From the NCBI RefSeq assembly GCF_021726515.1, contig NZ_JAKKCJ010000001.1:124001-188000 (forward strand): a stretch of 64,000 bases of DNA, written 5' to 3'. Made by a program: the position numbers and the translations under genes. This DNA is from Vibrio sp. CK2-1. Its GTDB lineage: Bacteria; Pseudomonadota; Gammaproteobacteria; Enterobacterales; Vibrionaceae. Shown in pieces: positions 16,628 to 24,353 of the stretch. The notes under the pieces were generated by a model. It did no database searches and was not told where the DNA came from. It saw only the letters and a program-made list of their open reading frames with translations. Each line of letters begins with the position of its first letter. The stretch's first letter is position 1.

Positions 16628-18001
16628 ATGAACACTTTTTTTAACTTTATAATCCATGATCTATTAGGCCAAGCATCTATATTAATTGCATTTATAGCTA
16701 TGCTAGGTTTAATTCTACAAAAAAAATCCATCGGCAAAACTGTCGAAGGAACATTTAAAACCCTACTTGGCTTTTTAGTCATGATGGCGGGTATCAATAT
16801 TATTGTTGAAACCCTGACGTTCCTAAACCAAATATTCACACAAGGCTTTGGCATGACAGGTTACATCACAGATGTGGCAGCCATAGCCGGTTTAGCAAAC
16901 AGAGAGCTTGGCTCAGAAGTCGCTCTAACCTTACTCGTCATTTTCATTACCAATATTATCATTGCTCGATTCACACCTTGGAAATATATATTCCTAACAG
17001 GTCAGGCTCTTTTATGGATGGCGACGATTGGTGCAGTTATTGGCTATAAAGCAGGTCTAACCGGTCTACCTCTTATTCTTACTGGAGGGATCTTCGGTGG
17101 AATCATGGCCGTTGTGATGCCAGCAATCGCCCAACCTATCGTTAGAAAAATCACAGAATCCGACGATGTAGCTTTAGGACACTTTTGCACCATAGGCTAT
17201 TTAGTACAAGCGGCTGTCGCCAAAGTAGTAGGGAAGAATTCAAAATCAATTGAAGACATTGAATTACCCGATGGCTTTAAATTCTTAAATGATACTTACC
17301 TATCGATGGCGGTTGTGATGGTACCAATGTACCTAATTCCAGCTATTTTCGCAGGTCCAGAATTTATCGCACCGCTAGCAAACGGTATTAACTACCTCAT
17401 GTATGCCTTTATGCAATCAATCACGTTCGTTGCTGGCGTGTTTGTTTTATATGCAGGTGTTCGCCTATTACTGAATGAGCTAGTACCGGCATTCCGTGGC
17501 ATTGCAATGAAGTTAGTACCAGATGCAAAGCCTGCTCTAGATTGCCCAGTATTATTTCCATATTCGCCAAACGCCGTCATTGTTGGGTTCTTGTCCACAA
17601 CTGTTGGCTCAATCATTGGGATGCTCGTTTTCCCTATGTTTGGATTAGCCATGATTCTACCTGGCTTATTAACAAACTTCTTTGCCGGTGGTACCGCAGG
17701 TATTTTCGGAAACGCAATGGGTGGCCGAAAAGGAGCGGTTATTGGCGGGGTGGTTCATGGATTATTTATTACGTTCTTACCCGCAATACTAATCCCACTG
17801 CTTGAAAGCTATGGTTTTGTCGGCGTGACCTTTAGTGACTCCGATGTCATCTCTACAGGGTTATTACTTGGCAATGCTTTCAACGGTAACTGGACATTTG
17901 TCGCGATATTTACCGCCTTCATCATCGCCGTTACCTATTTTGTTCACCGCAGCATCAACAATGAAAACAAACAAAAGGAATTAACAAATGAAACTGTATA
18001 A
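16628..18001 (+). CDS. PTS EIIC permease, UlaA/SgaT family
   Basis: 457 residues, all hydrophobic membrane protein with roughly ten to eleven helices, starting MNTFFNFIIHDLLGQASILI. The pattern (FKTLLGFLVMMAGINIIVETL, NFFAGGTAGIFGNAMGGRKGAVIGGVVHGLFITFLPAILIPLLES) matches the UlaA family fold. It transports and phosphorylates a sugar with its EIIB and EIIA partners. Its stop codon overlaps the aldolase start by 14 bp, showing coupling of uptake to catabolism. Substrate unknown; the aldolase and kinase argue against simple ascorbate use. Confidence 0.92.
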   Translation: MNTFFNFIIHDLLGQASILIAFIAMLGLILQKKSIGKTVEGTFKTLLGFLVMMAGINIIVETLTFLNQIFTQGFGMTGYITDVAAIAGLANRELGSEVALTLLVIFITNIIIARFTPWKYIFLTGQALLWMATIGAVIGYKAGLTGLPLILTGGIFGGIMAVVMPAIAQPIVRKITESDDVALGHFCTIGYLVQAAVAKVVGKNSKSIEDIELPDGFKFLNDTYLSMAVVMVPMYLIPAIFAGPEFIAPLANGINYLMYAFMQSITFVAGVFVLYAGVRLLLNELVPAFRGIAMKLVPDAKPALDCPVLFPYSPNAVIVGFLSTTVGSIIGMLVFPMFGLAMILPGLLTNFFAGGTAGIFGNAMGGRKGAVIGGVVHGLFITFLPAILIPLLESYGFVGVTFSDSDVISTGLLLGNAFNGNWTFVAIFTAFIIAVTYFVHRSINNENKQKELTNETV

Positions 18002-18830
18002 CTTCACTGAATTAAGAGCGATTGCAAAAGAAAGAGGTTTCCAAGCTATTGGATCATTTAATCTTCATTGCCTAGAGATGTTACCGGCATTTTTTAAAGC
18101 AGCGAAAGAAACAAATTCACCATTGATGATCCAAATTTCAACGGGAACCGCCCAGTTCCTTGGCTATGAACTCATTGTGGATTCAATTAAATCACTATCG
18201 AGAACTTTAGATGTTCCTGCTTGTTTACATTTAGATCACTGTTCAAATCTTGATGATATTAAGACAGCAATAGACACAGGATTTAGTTCCGTTATGTATG
18301 ACGGCTCTCATCTACCTTTAGAAGAGAACATCGCCAATACCAAACTCATTATTGAATACGCTCACCCACGAAATGTAACTGTGGAAGGTGAATTAGGCGC
18401 AATTGGTGGCAGTGAAGATGGAAAAGCCGTAGCGGAAAGTGACATTGCCTTTACAACACCAGAAGAAGTACAAGCTTTTGTTGATGGCACAAATGTCGAC
18501 ATGCTAGCGATTTCAATTGGGACGGTACATGGTTCTTATACCACCAAAACAAATATTCAACATGAACGACTAAACCGAATTACACAGCTAACCAAAACAC
18601 CATTAGTACTGCATGGTGGAACAGGAGTGAGTGATGAAGACATGCGTTTGGTCGTTGCAAGCGGAATAGAAAAAGTTAACGTAGGGACTGAAATGAACGT
18701 TCAGTGGGTCGGTAATGTTCAAAAGACATGTGCTGAAGGAAAGGTTGATGACAGCGTTCGTAAGTTCTTAATCCCTGCGAATAATGCCGTACAAGAAGTA
18801 CTGAAACAGAAAATTCAACTGTTTCAATAA
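17988..18830 (+). CDS. Class II ketose-bisphosphate aldolase (GatY/KbaY-like)
   Basis: 280 residues, close to tagatose-bisphosphate aldolases GatY/KbaY (about 284-286). Catalytic Asp83 and zinc His84 lie in CLHLDHCSN, further zinc ligands His181 (SIGTVHGSY) and His209 (LHGGTG), and the phosphate-binding VNVGTEMN follows. It should split a ketose 1,6-bisphosphate into dihydroxyacetone phosphate and an aldehyde phosphate. The start overlaps the EIIC gene. The nearby PfkA-like kinase would supply the bisphosphate. The stereochemistry (fructose, tagatose, sorbose, psicose or other) cannot be told from sequence. Confidence 0.93.
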   Translation: MKLYNFTELRAIAKERGFQAIGSFNLHCLEMLPAFFKAAKETNSPLMIQISTGTAQFLGYELIVDSIKSLSRTLDVPACLHLDHCSNLDDIKTAIDTGFSSVMYDGSHLPLEENIANTKLIIEYAHPRNVTVEGELGAIGGSEDGKAVAESDIAFTTPEEVQAFVDGTNVDMLAISIGTVHGSYTTKTNIQHERLNRITQLTKTPLVLHGGTGVSDEDMRLVVASGIEKVNVGTEMNVQWVGNVQKTCAEGKVDDSVRKFLIPANNAVQEVLKQKIQLFQ

Positions 18831-18852
18831 TTATCATTATACACAGAGTCAT

Positions 18853-18875
18853 AGCTGCCAGTAACCCTGGCAGCT
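18853..18875 (+). repeat. Intercistronic hairpin after the aldolase gene
   Basis: Perfect 9-bp stem AGCTGCCAG / CTGGCAGCT with a 5-nt loop, without a T tract. It lies between the aldolase and the 96-aa gene and probably acts in mRNA processing or stability, or as a weak attenuator. Confidence 0.6.
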
Positions 18876-18889
18876 GATAAGGAATATTT

Positions 18890-19180
18890 ATGTTTAAAAT
18901 GATCCAATCCATGTTTCAGACAAAACCTAATCAGGCTCATTCCGCACTTAAATCATCACAGAACGATGCGTTTACAGCCCAAGAAATAGAGCAAAACATT
19001 CGAGATTTGGAAGTAAAGTTAAAGCAAGATGAGGCTAATTTTGATACTCAAAAAAAACTGATGATTGAGTACAACAAAGCCCTCAAAGTCTTTGCGAAAA
19101 CGCCAAATTATCAACATAAAGTCGACGATCTGTTTATCAAAATGGATGAGCTTAGAAACACTACTCGAAAAAATTTTTAG
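18890..19180 (+). CDS. Unrecognised 96-aa helical protein in the PTS operon
   Basis: Begins MFKMIQSMFQTKPNQAHSALK after an AAGGA site, so translation is credible. From residue 30 on it is a long charged helix (AQEIEQNIRDLEVKLKQDEANFDTQKKLMIEYNKAL), likely coiled coil, and the end is basic (MDELRNTTRKNF). No cysteines, catalytic motif or export signal. It sits between aldolase and EIIA in the same direction, with 7 bp to the EIIA start. Possible roles are a scaffold or regulator of the PTS or kinase, but this is inference. I do not recognise its family. Confidence 0.7.
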   Translation: MFKMIQSMFQTKPNQAHSALKSSQNDAFTAQEIEQNIRDLEVKLKQDEANFDTQKKLMIEYNKALKVFAKTPNYQHKVDDLFIKMDELRNTTRKNF

Positions 19181-19187
19181 GCCAGAT

Positions 19188-19625
19188 ATGAATATAAAAG
19201 AATTATTAATCGAATCAGATGCGATTCAAATTGGCATCAATGAATCCAATTGGGAAAAGGTTATTCAGTTAGCAGCTCAACCATTGATAAAAAATGGCTA
19301 CCTGACTGAAGAGTATGCTAAGTCTGTCATAGAAAGCACTCAAAGCAACGGAGCTTATTATGTCTTTGAAGAAGGTATCGCCATCCCTCACGCTAGACCC
19401 GAGTGTGGGGTCATCCGAAATTGTTTTAGTTTAGTCTTGCTTGCAGAACCAATCTCATTTAATGGAAGCATACCTGCCGATATCATAATCATGTTCGGTG
19501 CGACAGATAGTAATGGTCACATAGAACAAGGCATTGGTTCTATCGTCTCTATGCTCGATGATGATGAGAAGATACAAGCCATACGTCAAGTCACTTCCCA
19601 GCAACAACTATTGGAGTTGATATGA
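19188..19625 (+). CDS. PTS EIIA component, UlaC / fructose-mannitol type
   Basis: 145 residues from ATG 19188 (MNIKELLIESDAIQIGI). His68 in the EEGIAIPHARPE motif is the phosphorylation site of the PTS_IIA_2 domain. It carries phosphate from HPr to the EIIB of the operon. A longer open frame reaches back into the 96-aa gene but the sequence before this Met does not belong to the family. The stop overlaps the start of the next gene (ATGA). Confidence 0.92.
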   Translation: MNIKELLIESDAIQIGINESNWEKVIQLAAQPLIKNGYLTEEYAKSVIESTQSNGAYYVFEEGIAIPHARPECGVIRNCFSLVLLAEPISFNGSIPADIIIMFGATDSNGHIEQGIGSIVSMLDDDEKIQAIRQVTSQQQLLELI

Positions 19626-20197
19626 GCGAAAAAACACACCAAACAGGCAAAACAGTTATTTTGGTTAATGGTGTACCAGCCTCTGGAAAAAGTTCTGTCG
19701 CGCACAACATCGCTAATCATTTTAACTTAACGTACCTATCAATTGACACAATCAAAGAGCCATTTATGGCTACGGTCAAAGACTACAATAGAGAGATAAA
19801 CCGAGAACTTGGCAAAGCCGCCTATAACGTCATATGGGATATTATTAAACAGGCCCCAGACAATCATACCTTTGTTATAGATGCATGGTTTGGATTCCAA
19901 CCCAGAGAAATGCTAATCAATTACCTAAACTACTCAGGTGTGGAAACGGTTATCGAACTCTGGAATAACATATCTGGCTTAACAGCCGCGCAAAGATATG
20001 AAGATAGAATTCCATATCGATCAGATAAGCACCCTAAACATGAGTACTTACCAGAACTGGCCTCTTTAGCAGAGAGAGCAAAACCAATGAGCGTTGGAGA
20101 TGTAATCATTGTCGATCAAAACAAACCAATCGAAATGAAAACATTATTCGCCAATGTTTCCAGCCTATTAGCGAACCCGCACAAAAAAAGAGCTTAA
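19622..20197 (+). CDS. Small P-loop kinase of the PTS operon
   Basis: 191 residues with a clear Walker A, NGVPASGKSS (about residues 16-25), an acidic strand TFVIDAWFGF near 80 and an arginine-rich lid region (AAQRYEDRIPYRSD). The size and layout fit AAA_33 / chloramphenicol-phosphotransferase-like small-molecule kinases. It overlaps the EIIA stop by 4 bp, so it is the last gene of the operon. A second kinase beside the PfkA-like enzyme is unexpected for a PTS route, since the PTS already phosphorylates the sugar. The target may be a dephosphorylated or alternative sugar. Specific substrate unknown. Confidence 0.75.
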   Translation: MSEKTHQTGKTVILVNGVPASGKSSVAHNIANHFNLTYLSIDTIKEPFMATVKDYNREINRELGKAAYNVIWDIIKQAPDNHTFVIDAWFGFQPREMLINYLNYSGVETVIELWNNISGLTAAQRYEDRIPYRSDKHPKHEYLPELASLAERAKPMSVGDVIIVDQNKPIEMKTLFANVSSLLANPHKKRA

Positions 20198-20203
20198 GTT
20201 CAT

Positions 20204-20232
20204 AACAGCCTCGAGCCAACTGAGGCTGTTTA
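20204..20232 (+). terminator. Probable terminator of the PTS operon
   Basis: 9-bp stem AACAGCCTC / GAGGCTGTT with a 9-nt loop right after the last stop codon; the T tract is short (TTT), so termination may be partial. Confidence 0.65.
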
Positions 20233-20285
20233 ACTAAGATTGGTATTTATGGTTACGTTTCAAAACATTCGTAAGACACCAAAAT

Positions 20286-20312
20286 TGCACCAACACAAAA
20301 CAAACTGCACCA
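20286..20312. promoter_or_regulatory. Two TGCACCA half-sites, possible NtrC enhancer
   Basis: TGCACCA occurs at 20286-20292 and 20306-20312, exactly 20 bp apart, so both face the same side of the helix. Each is a half of the NtrC consensus (TGCACCA-N3-TGGTGCA). They lie about 65-90 bp upstream of a sigma-54 promoter, a normal enhancer distance. The same heptamer occurs upstream of nasA and nrtA in this window. Confidence 0.55.
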
Positions 20313-20375
20313 GCATCATCAATCAATTCCAATAGTAAATGACGATGACATCCTAAATTCCCTTTATTTTCATTT

Positions 20376-20390
20376 TGGCACAGTTGTTGC
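20376..20390 (+). promoter_or_regulatory. Sigma-54 promoter of the amino-acid ABC transporter
   Basis: TTGGCAC-AGTTG-TTGCTT has the invariant GG (20377-20378) and GC (20389-20390) separated by exactly 10 nt. It is very near the TTGGCAC-N5-TTGCA consensus. Transcription would begin near 20402, 41 bp before the ATG at 20443. Confidence 0.8.
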
Positions 20391-20442
20391 TTGTTTGGTC
20401 AAGAGTGATTCATTCGTTTCACATTGATTAAGGAAGACCAGC

Positions 20443-21234
20443 ATGAAACTCATTTCAAACAAACTTACTATAGCCTTTATGGCAACACTCTTATCTTTTA
20501 TGTCTATGTTTGCTCATGCCGATAAGCTCGGAGATATCAAAAAGCGTGGTGAACTCATTGTGGCAGTACCACAAGACTTTCCTCCATTTGGTTCAGTTGG
20601 TACAGACCTAAAGCCACAAGGGTATGATATTGATACCGCACAGTATCTAGCAGATGAATTAGACGTGAAATTAAAACTCATTCCTGTGACGAGCGCTAAC
20701 CGTATTCCTTATCTTCAAACAGATAAAGTCGACCTTGTTATTTCAAGCCTAGGTAAAAACCCAGCGCGAGAAAAAGCCATTGACTTCACTGATGCCTATG
20801 CACCATTTTTCTTAGGTGTTTTCGGTTCGACAGATGAGAATGTGGAATCAGCAGAGGCACTAAACGGTAAAACCGTTGGCGTTACACGAGGCTCTGTAGA
20901 AGATATTGAATTGTCTAAAATTGTTGGTTCTGATGTCACAATCAAGCGCTTCGAAGATAATAACGCAACCCTATCTGCTTACTTATCGGGTCAAGTTTCG
21001 TTAATTGCAACAGGTAACCTAGTGATTACTGAAATCGCCACTCGTTATCCTGATAAAGCACCAGAGACAAAATTCCTGCTTAAAAATTCACCTTGCTACA
21101 TCGGAGTTAAAAAAGGTGAAGAAGATTTTGTTATGAAAGTTAATGAGCTTATCGCGAAAGCTAAAACAGATGGTGAATTCGAAACTCTATCTCAAAAGTG
21201 GTTAAAAGCTTCTTTTCCTAGTGAATTAATGTAA
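20443..21234 (+). CDS. Amino-acid ABC transporter substrate-binding protein (PAAT family)
   Basis: 263 residues with a signal peptide (TIAFMATLLSFMSMFAHA) and mature N terminus DKLGDIKKRGELIVAVPQDFPPFGSVG, the opening of family 3 solute-binding proteins for polar amino acids. Ligand motifs such as GYDIDTAQYLADEL and DKVDLVISSLGKNPAREKAIDFTDAY are in place. It works in the periplasm with the two permeases and ATPase that follow. The sigma-54 promoter suggests induction under nitrogen limitation. Ligand unknown; an RpiR regulator in the same operon leaves open a sugar-linked amine such as an amino sugar or Amadori compound. Confidence 0.93.
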   Translation: MKLISNKLTIAFMATLLSFMSMFAHADKLGDIKKRGELIVAVPQDFPPFGSVGTDLKPQGYDIDTAQYLADELDVKLKLIPVTSANRIPYLQTDKVDLVISSLGKNPAREKAIDFTDAYAPFFLGVFGSTDENVESAEALNGKTVGVTRGSVEDIELSKIVGSDVTIKRFEDNNATLSAYLSGQVSLIATGNLVITEIATRYPDKAPETKFLLKNSPCYIGVKKGEEDFVMKVNELIAKAKTDGEFETLSQKWLKASFPSELM

Positions 21235-21250
21235 CGAATTAGGAGCTTTC

Positions 21251-21919
21251 ATGTATCAGCTTGATTTCCAAAGTTTATGGCCCTATTTACCTGAATTTTT
21301 TTCAGGAATGATAACGACGATTGAAATAACCACTTTATCGACTTTCTTGGGGTTAGTACTCGGTACGTGTCTAGCGGCAGCAAGAACCAGTAAGGCAAGA
21401 TTAGTCTCTGGAATTGCCGCGAGCTACATTGAAGTGATTAGGAATACACCTTTCATTGTGCAACTCTTTTTCATCTTTTTTGGACTACCCACTTTAGGGA
21501 TCAAGCTATCTGCATGGCAAGCGGGGATTATCGCGATGGTGGTTAACCTTGGAGCCTACAGCGCTGAAATTATTCGCTCAGGTATTCAAGCAACCCCCAA
21601 GGGGCAATGGGAAGCTGGTAGGACTCTTGGCCTTACTAAGCGACAAATCTTTATTCGAATAGTATTGCCGCCTGCCTTTCAAAAGGTATATAGCGCAATA
21701 GCCAGTCAATGCATCATTGTCATGCTCGGCTCAGCAGTATTATCTCAAATATCAGTAGAAGATCTTACGTTTGCAGCCAACTTTGTACAATCTAGAAGCT
21801 TTTTAAGCTTTGAATCCTACATATTAACCGCGGCGATTTATTTATTTTTATCCATTGCAATGCGTCAGGTTTTCTATGCCCTCAAACGCATTATGTTTAA
21901 AAACCCAGCATTATCATAA
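21251..21919 (+). CDS. Amino-acid ABC transporter permease 1 (HisM/HisQ family)
   Basis: 222 residues starting MYQLDFQSLWPYLPEFFSGM, with about five helices and the permease EAA loop GQWEAGRTLGLTKRQIFIRIVLPPAFQ. AGGAG precedes the start, 17 bp after the binding-protein stop. It forms the membrane channel with the next permease. Confidence 0.94.
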   Translation: MYQLDFQSLWPYLPEFFSGMITTIEITTLSTFLGLVLGTCLAAARTSKARLVSGIAASYIEVIRNTPFIVQLFFIFFGLPTLGIKLSAWQAGIIAMVVNLGAYSAEIIRSGIQATPKGQWEAGRTLGLTKRQIFIRIVLPPAFQKVYSAIASQCIIVMLGSAVLSQISVEDLTFAANFVQSRSFLSFESYILTAAIYLFLSIAMRQVFYALKRIMFKNPALS

Positions 21920-21928
21920 GGACATACT

Positions 21929-22579
21929 ATGACTTCATTTACTGACTGGGACATCTTAAGAAACTTATTATTAGCGGCTCGATGGACCCTATTACTATCC
22001 TTATTGGCTTTTCTCTTCGGCGGATTACTTGGTGCGGCATTAACCTTTATCCGCTCTTTAAAGCGTCCGATGTTTAATTGGATAATAAATATCTATGTTG
22101 AAATATTCCAAGGTACACCGTTATTAATGCAAATGTTCCTCGCATTTTTTGGCCTATCCCTTATTGGTATGGAAGTCAGTGCGTGGACTGCAGCTATTTT
22201 GTCTCTCACCCTTTTTAGTGCTGCATTTTTTCATGACATCTGGAGAGGATGTATTGAATCCCTGCCAAAAGGCCAGTGGGAAGCGTGCCGAACACTTGGG
22301 TTAACTTATACTCACACAATGCGCTATGTCATTGTGCCTCAAGCTTGGAGAATGGCGATCCCATCCACCGTTGGCTTTTCCGTTCAAATAGTAAAAGGCA
22401 CCGCATTAGCCTCAATTATTGGGTTTGTTGAACTAACCAAAGCCGGAACCATGCTAAACAACGCAACTTTCCAACCATTTAAAGTATTCGCGATGGTTGC
22501 GATTTTATACTTTGTTATTTGTTTCCCACTTTCATTATTTGCTCGTCATTTGGAGTCAAAAAATTATGCCTCTCGTTAG
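21929..22579 (+). CDS. Amino-acid ABC transporter permease 2 (HisM/HisQ family)
   Basis: 216 residues starting MTSFTDWDILRNLLLAARWTL, with the EAA motif GQWEACRTLGLTYTHTMRYVIVPQAWR. Homologous in layout to permease 1, so the two probably form a heterodimer. It begins 9 bp after permease 1 and overlaps the ATPase start by 14 bp. Confidence 0.94.
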   Translation: MTSFTDWDILRNLLLAARWTLLLSLLAFLFGGLLGAALTFIRSLKRPMFNWIINIYVEIFQGTPLLMQMFLAFFGLSLIGMEVSAWTAAILSLTLFSAAFFHDIWRGCIESLPKGQWEACRTLGLTYTHTMRYVIVPQAWRMAIPSTVGFSVQIVKGTALASIIGFVELTKAGTMLNNATFQPFKVFAMVAILYFVICFPLSLFARHLESKNYASR

Positions 22580-23294
22580 TATTGATAAAGTTCATAAATT
22601 TTATGGTGACAACCATGTTTTAAAGGGTGTTGATTTGAAAATTGAGCCTGGTGAAGTAATTTCCATTATTGGTCGAAGTGGCTCAGGAAAAAGTACACTT
22701 TTAAGGTGTATTAATGGCTTAGAGGAATTTCAAGAAGGTGCCATCATTGTCGATAGCCAGGCCGTTGAAAATGACGAACACAAACTCCGAGAGCTCAGTC
22801 GTAGTGTGGGAATGGTCTTTCAAAACTTTAATCTTTTCCCACATATGACTGTTGGTGAAAACGTCATGCTGGCACAAAAGTTGGTGTTAAATAAATCCGA
22901 TAAAGAAGCCAAATCAACAGCACAAGAGCTATTACATAAAGTAGGACTCGGCGACAAATTTGATGCTTTCCCAACTAGCTTATCAGGAGGGCAACAACAA
23001 CGGGTTGCGATTGCTCGTTCTTTGGCAATGTCCCCTAAAGTTTTATTGTGTGATGAGATCACCTCAGCACTCGATCCCGAACTCGTTGGTGAAGTTCTAA
23101 AAGTACTAGAGCAACTAAAGAAAGAAGGAATGACACTGATACTCGTTACCCATGAAATGAACTTTGCCCGAGATGTAGGTGATAAAGTTGTATTTATGAA
23201 TCAAGGAAAAGTATGGGAGATTGGGGACAGTAAACAAGTATTTGCTAACCCACAAACTTCTGAATTACAAAGTTTCTTATCAGCAGTGTTATAA
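22566..23294 (+). CDS. Amino-acid ABC transporter ATPase (GlnQ/HisP family)
   Basis: 242 residues from ATG 22566 (MPLVSIDKVHKFYGDNHVLKG). Walker A GRSGSGKST, Q loop GMVFQNFNLFPHMTVGENV, signature LSGGQQQRVAIARSLA, Walker B LLCDEITSALDPELVGEVL, and switch His VTHEMNFARDVGD are complete. It drives the transporter encoded upstream. The longer open frame starting at 22497 is not used because its residues lie inside the permease gene. The stop is 4 bp before the RpiR start, so regulator and transporter share a transcript. Confidence 0.95.
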   Translation: MPLVSIDKVHKFYGDNHVLKGVDLKIEPGEVISIIGRSGSGKSTLLRCINGLEEFQEGAIIVDSQAVENDEHKLRELSRSVGMVFQNFNLFPHMTVGENVMLAQKLVLNKSDKEAKSTAQELLHKVGLGDKFDAFPTSLSGGQQQRVAIARSLAMSPKVLLCDEITSALDPELVGEVLKVLEQLKKEGMTLILVTHEMNFARDVGDKVVFMNQGKVWEIGDSKQVFANPQTSELQSFLSAVL

Positions 23295-23298
23295 AATT

Positions 23299-24114
23299 AT
23301 GGAACGCTACTCAAGCTTAAAACATAAAATTCAAGAAGCTTACTGCGATTTCAGTAGTGGGCACACCAAGGTTGCCGATTACATTCAATCTAATCCTGAG
23401 CAACTTCTCATCCAATCAACTAATGAGATTGCTCAATATTGTGAAGTATCAAAAGCAACCGTCAGTCGCTTCATTAGAAAGCTAGGTTATGAAAATCACC
23501 AAGAGCTAAGAAATGAGTTATTGAATGTCAGAGAGCAAGGCGTTCCCATGATCCTTCAATCAGAGGTCAGTAATATATTACAAGCTGATATTGCTGCCCT
23601 TTATGAACTCAATGAACAACTAGAAAAGATCGATATAGCAAATATCGTTAAAGACATAGCTAACGCAAGAAAAGTCATTATCGTGGGTTTCAGGAATAAC
23701 TACCCTGTTGCTTTACATCTTAGGCAGCAGCTTCTGCAATGTAGAAACGATGTCATCGTTTTACCTGTCACAGGCCAAACTCTAAGTGAAGAACTCGTTG
23801 ATATCACAGACGATGATTTCATTATTTTGCTTGGTATTAGACGCAGGACGAAAAACTTTCAACGCCTTATTACCTACTTGAGCCCTTATAACCACTTATT
23901 AATTTCAGATCAATCTGGTCAAAAATATGCTCAACAAAGCCGAAACTTTTTATTATGCCCTATGAATACCCAAGAGCCTTTAGATAGTTATTCAACTCCA
24001 ATGGCAGTTGTCGCATTTCTGTGTAACCACATTTATCGTTTCTTAGGTAAAAACGCAAATCAACAAAGTGCTATCGTTTCTAGTCTATATACGGAATTAG
24101 GTGAACTGGAATAA
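23299..24114 (+). CDS. MurR/RpiR-family transcriptional regulator (HTH + SIS)
   Basis: 271 residues from ATG 23299 (MERYSSLKHKIQEAYCDF). Residues about 1-77 form the RpiR helix-turn-helix (TNEIAQYCEVSKATVSRFIRKLGYENHQELRNEL). Residues about 115-250 form a SIS domain (IANARKVIIVGFRNNYPVALHLRQQLLQC). SIS domains of this family bind phosphosugars, which links the operon to sugar metabolism though its transporter looks specific for amino acids. It could also control the PTS operon ending 3.1 kb upstream, which has no regulator of its own here. Confidence 0.9.
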   Translation: MERYSSLKHKIQEAYCDFSSGHTKVADYIQSNPEQLLIQSTNEIAQYCEVSKATVSRFIRKLGYENHQELRNELLNVREQGVPMILQSEVSNILQADIAALYELNEQLEKIDIANIVKDIANARKVIIVGFRNNYPVALHLRQQLLQCRNDVIVLPVTGQTLSEELVDITDDDFIILLGIRRRTKNFQRLITYLSPYNHLLISDQSGQKYAQQSRNFLLCPMNTQEPLDSYSTPMAVVAFLCNHIYRFLGKNANQQSAIVSSLYTELGELE

Positions 24115-24301
24115 TGCATCAACTTAGAGAGCTATTGATAGAAACCATGTAATATTTTAATGCGAAACTGGTGTAGGAAAGGAATAAAGTATCATGTTTG
24201 TTGCAACTCACTTTTGGGCAAAAACTTCGATGAATAGATAAAACGTGAAAGAGTATTAGAAATTTGCTTATAGATTACGAAATAAACAGGACAACAACCC
24301 A

Positions 24302-24347
24302 AGTCAGATCTTCCACTCTAGCAAAAGAAGATCTGACTCAGTTTTAT
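24302..24347 (+). terminator. Intrinsic terminator between RpiR and cytochrome b562 genes
   Basis: 12-bp stem AGTCAGATCTTC / GAAGATCTGACT with a 13-nt loop, followed by CAGTTTTATT on the plus strand. The 240-bp gap after the RpiR stop holds nothing else that I recognise. Confidence 0.75.
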
Positions 24348-24353
24348 TCATAT

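Noticed and set aside
24194..24241. Possible 15-residue peptide MFVATHFWAKTSMNR with an AAGGA-like site
   Set aside because: Too short and unsupported to call; no conserved context.
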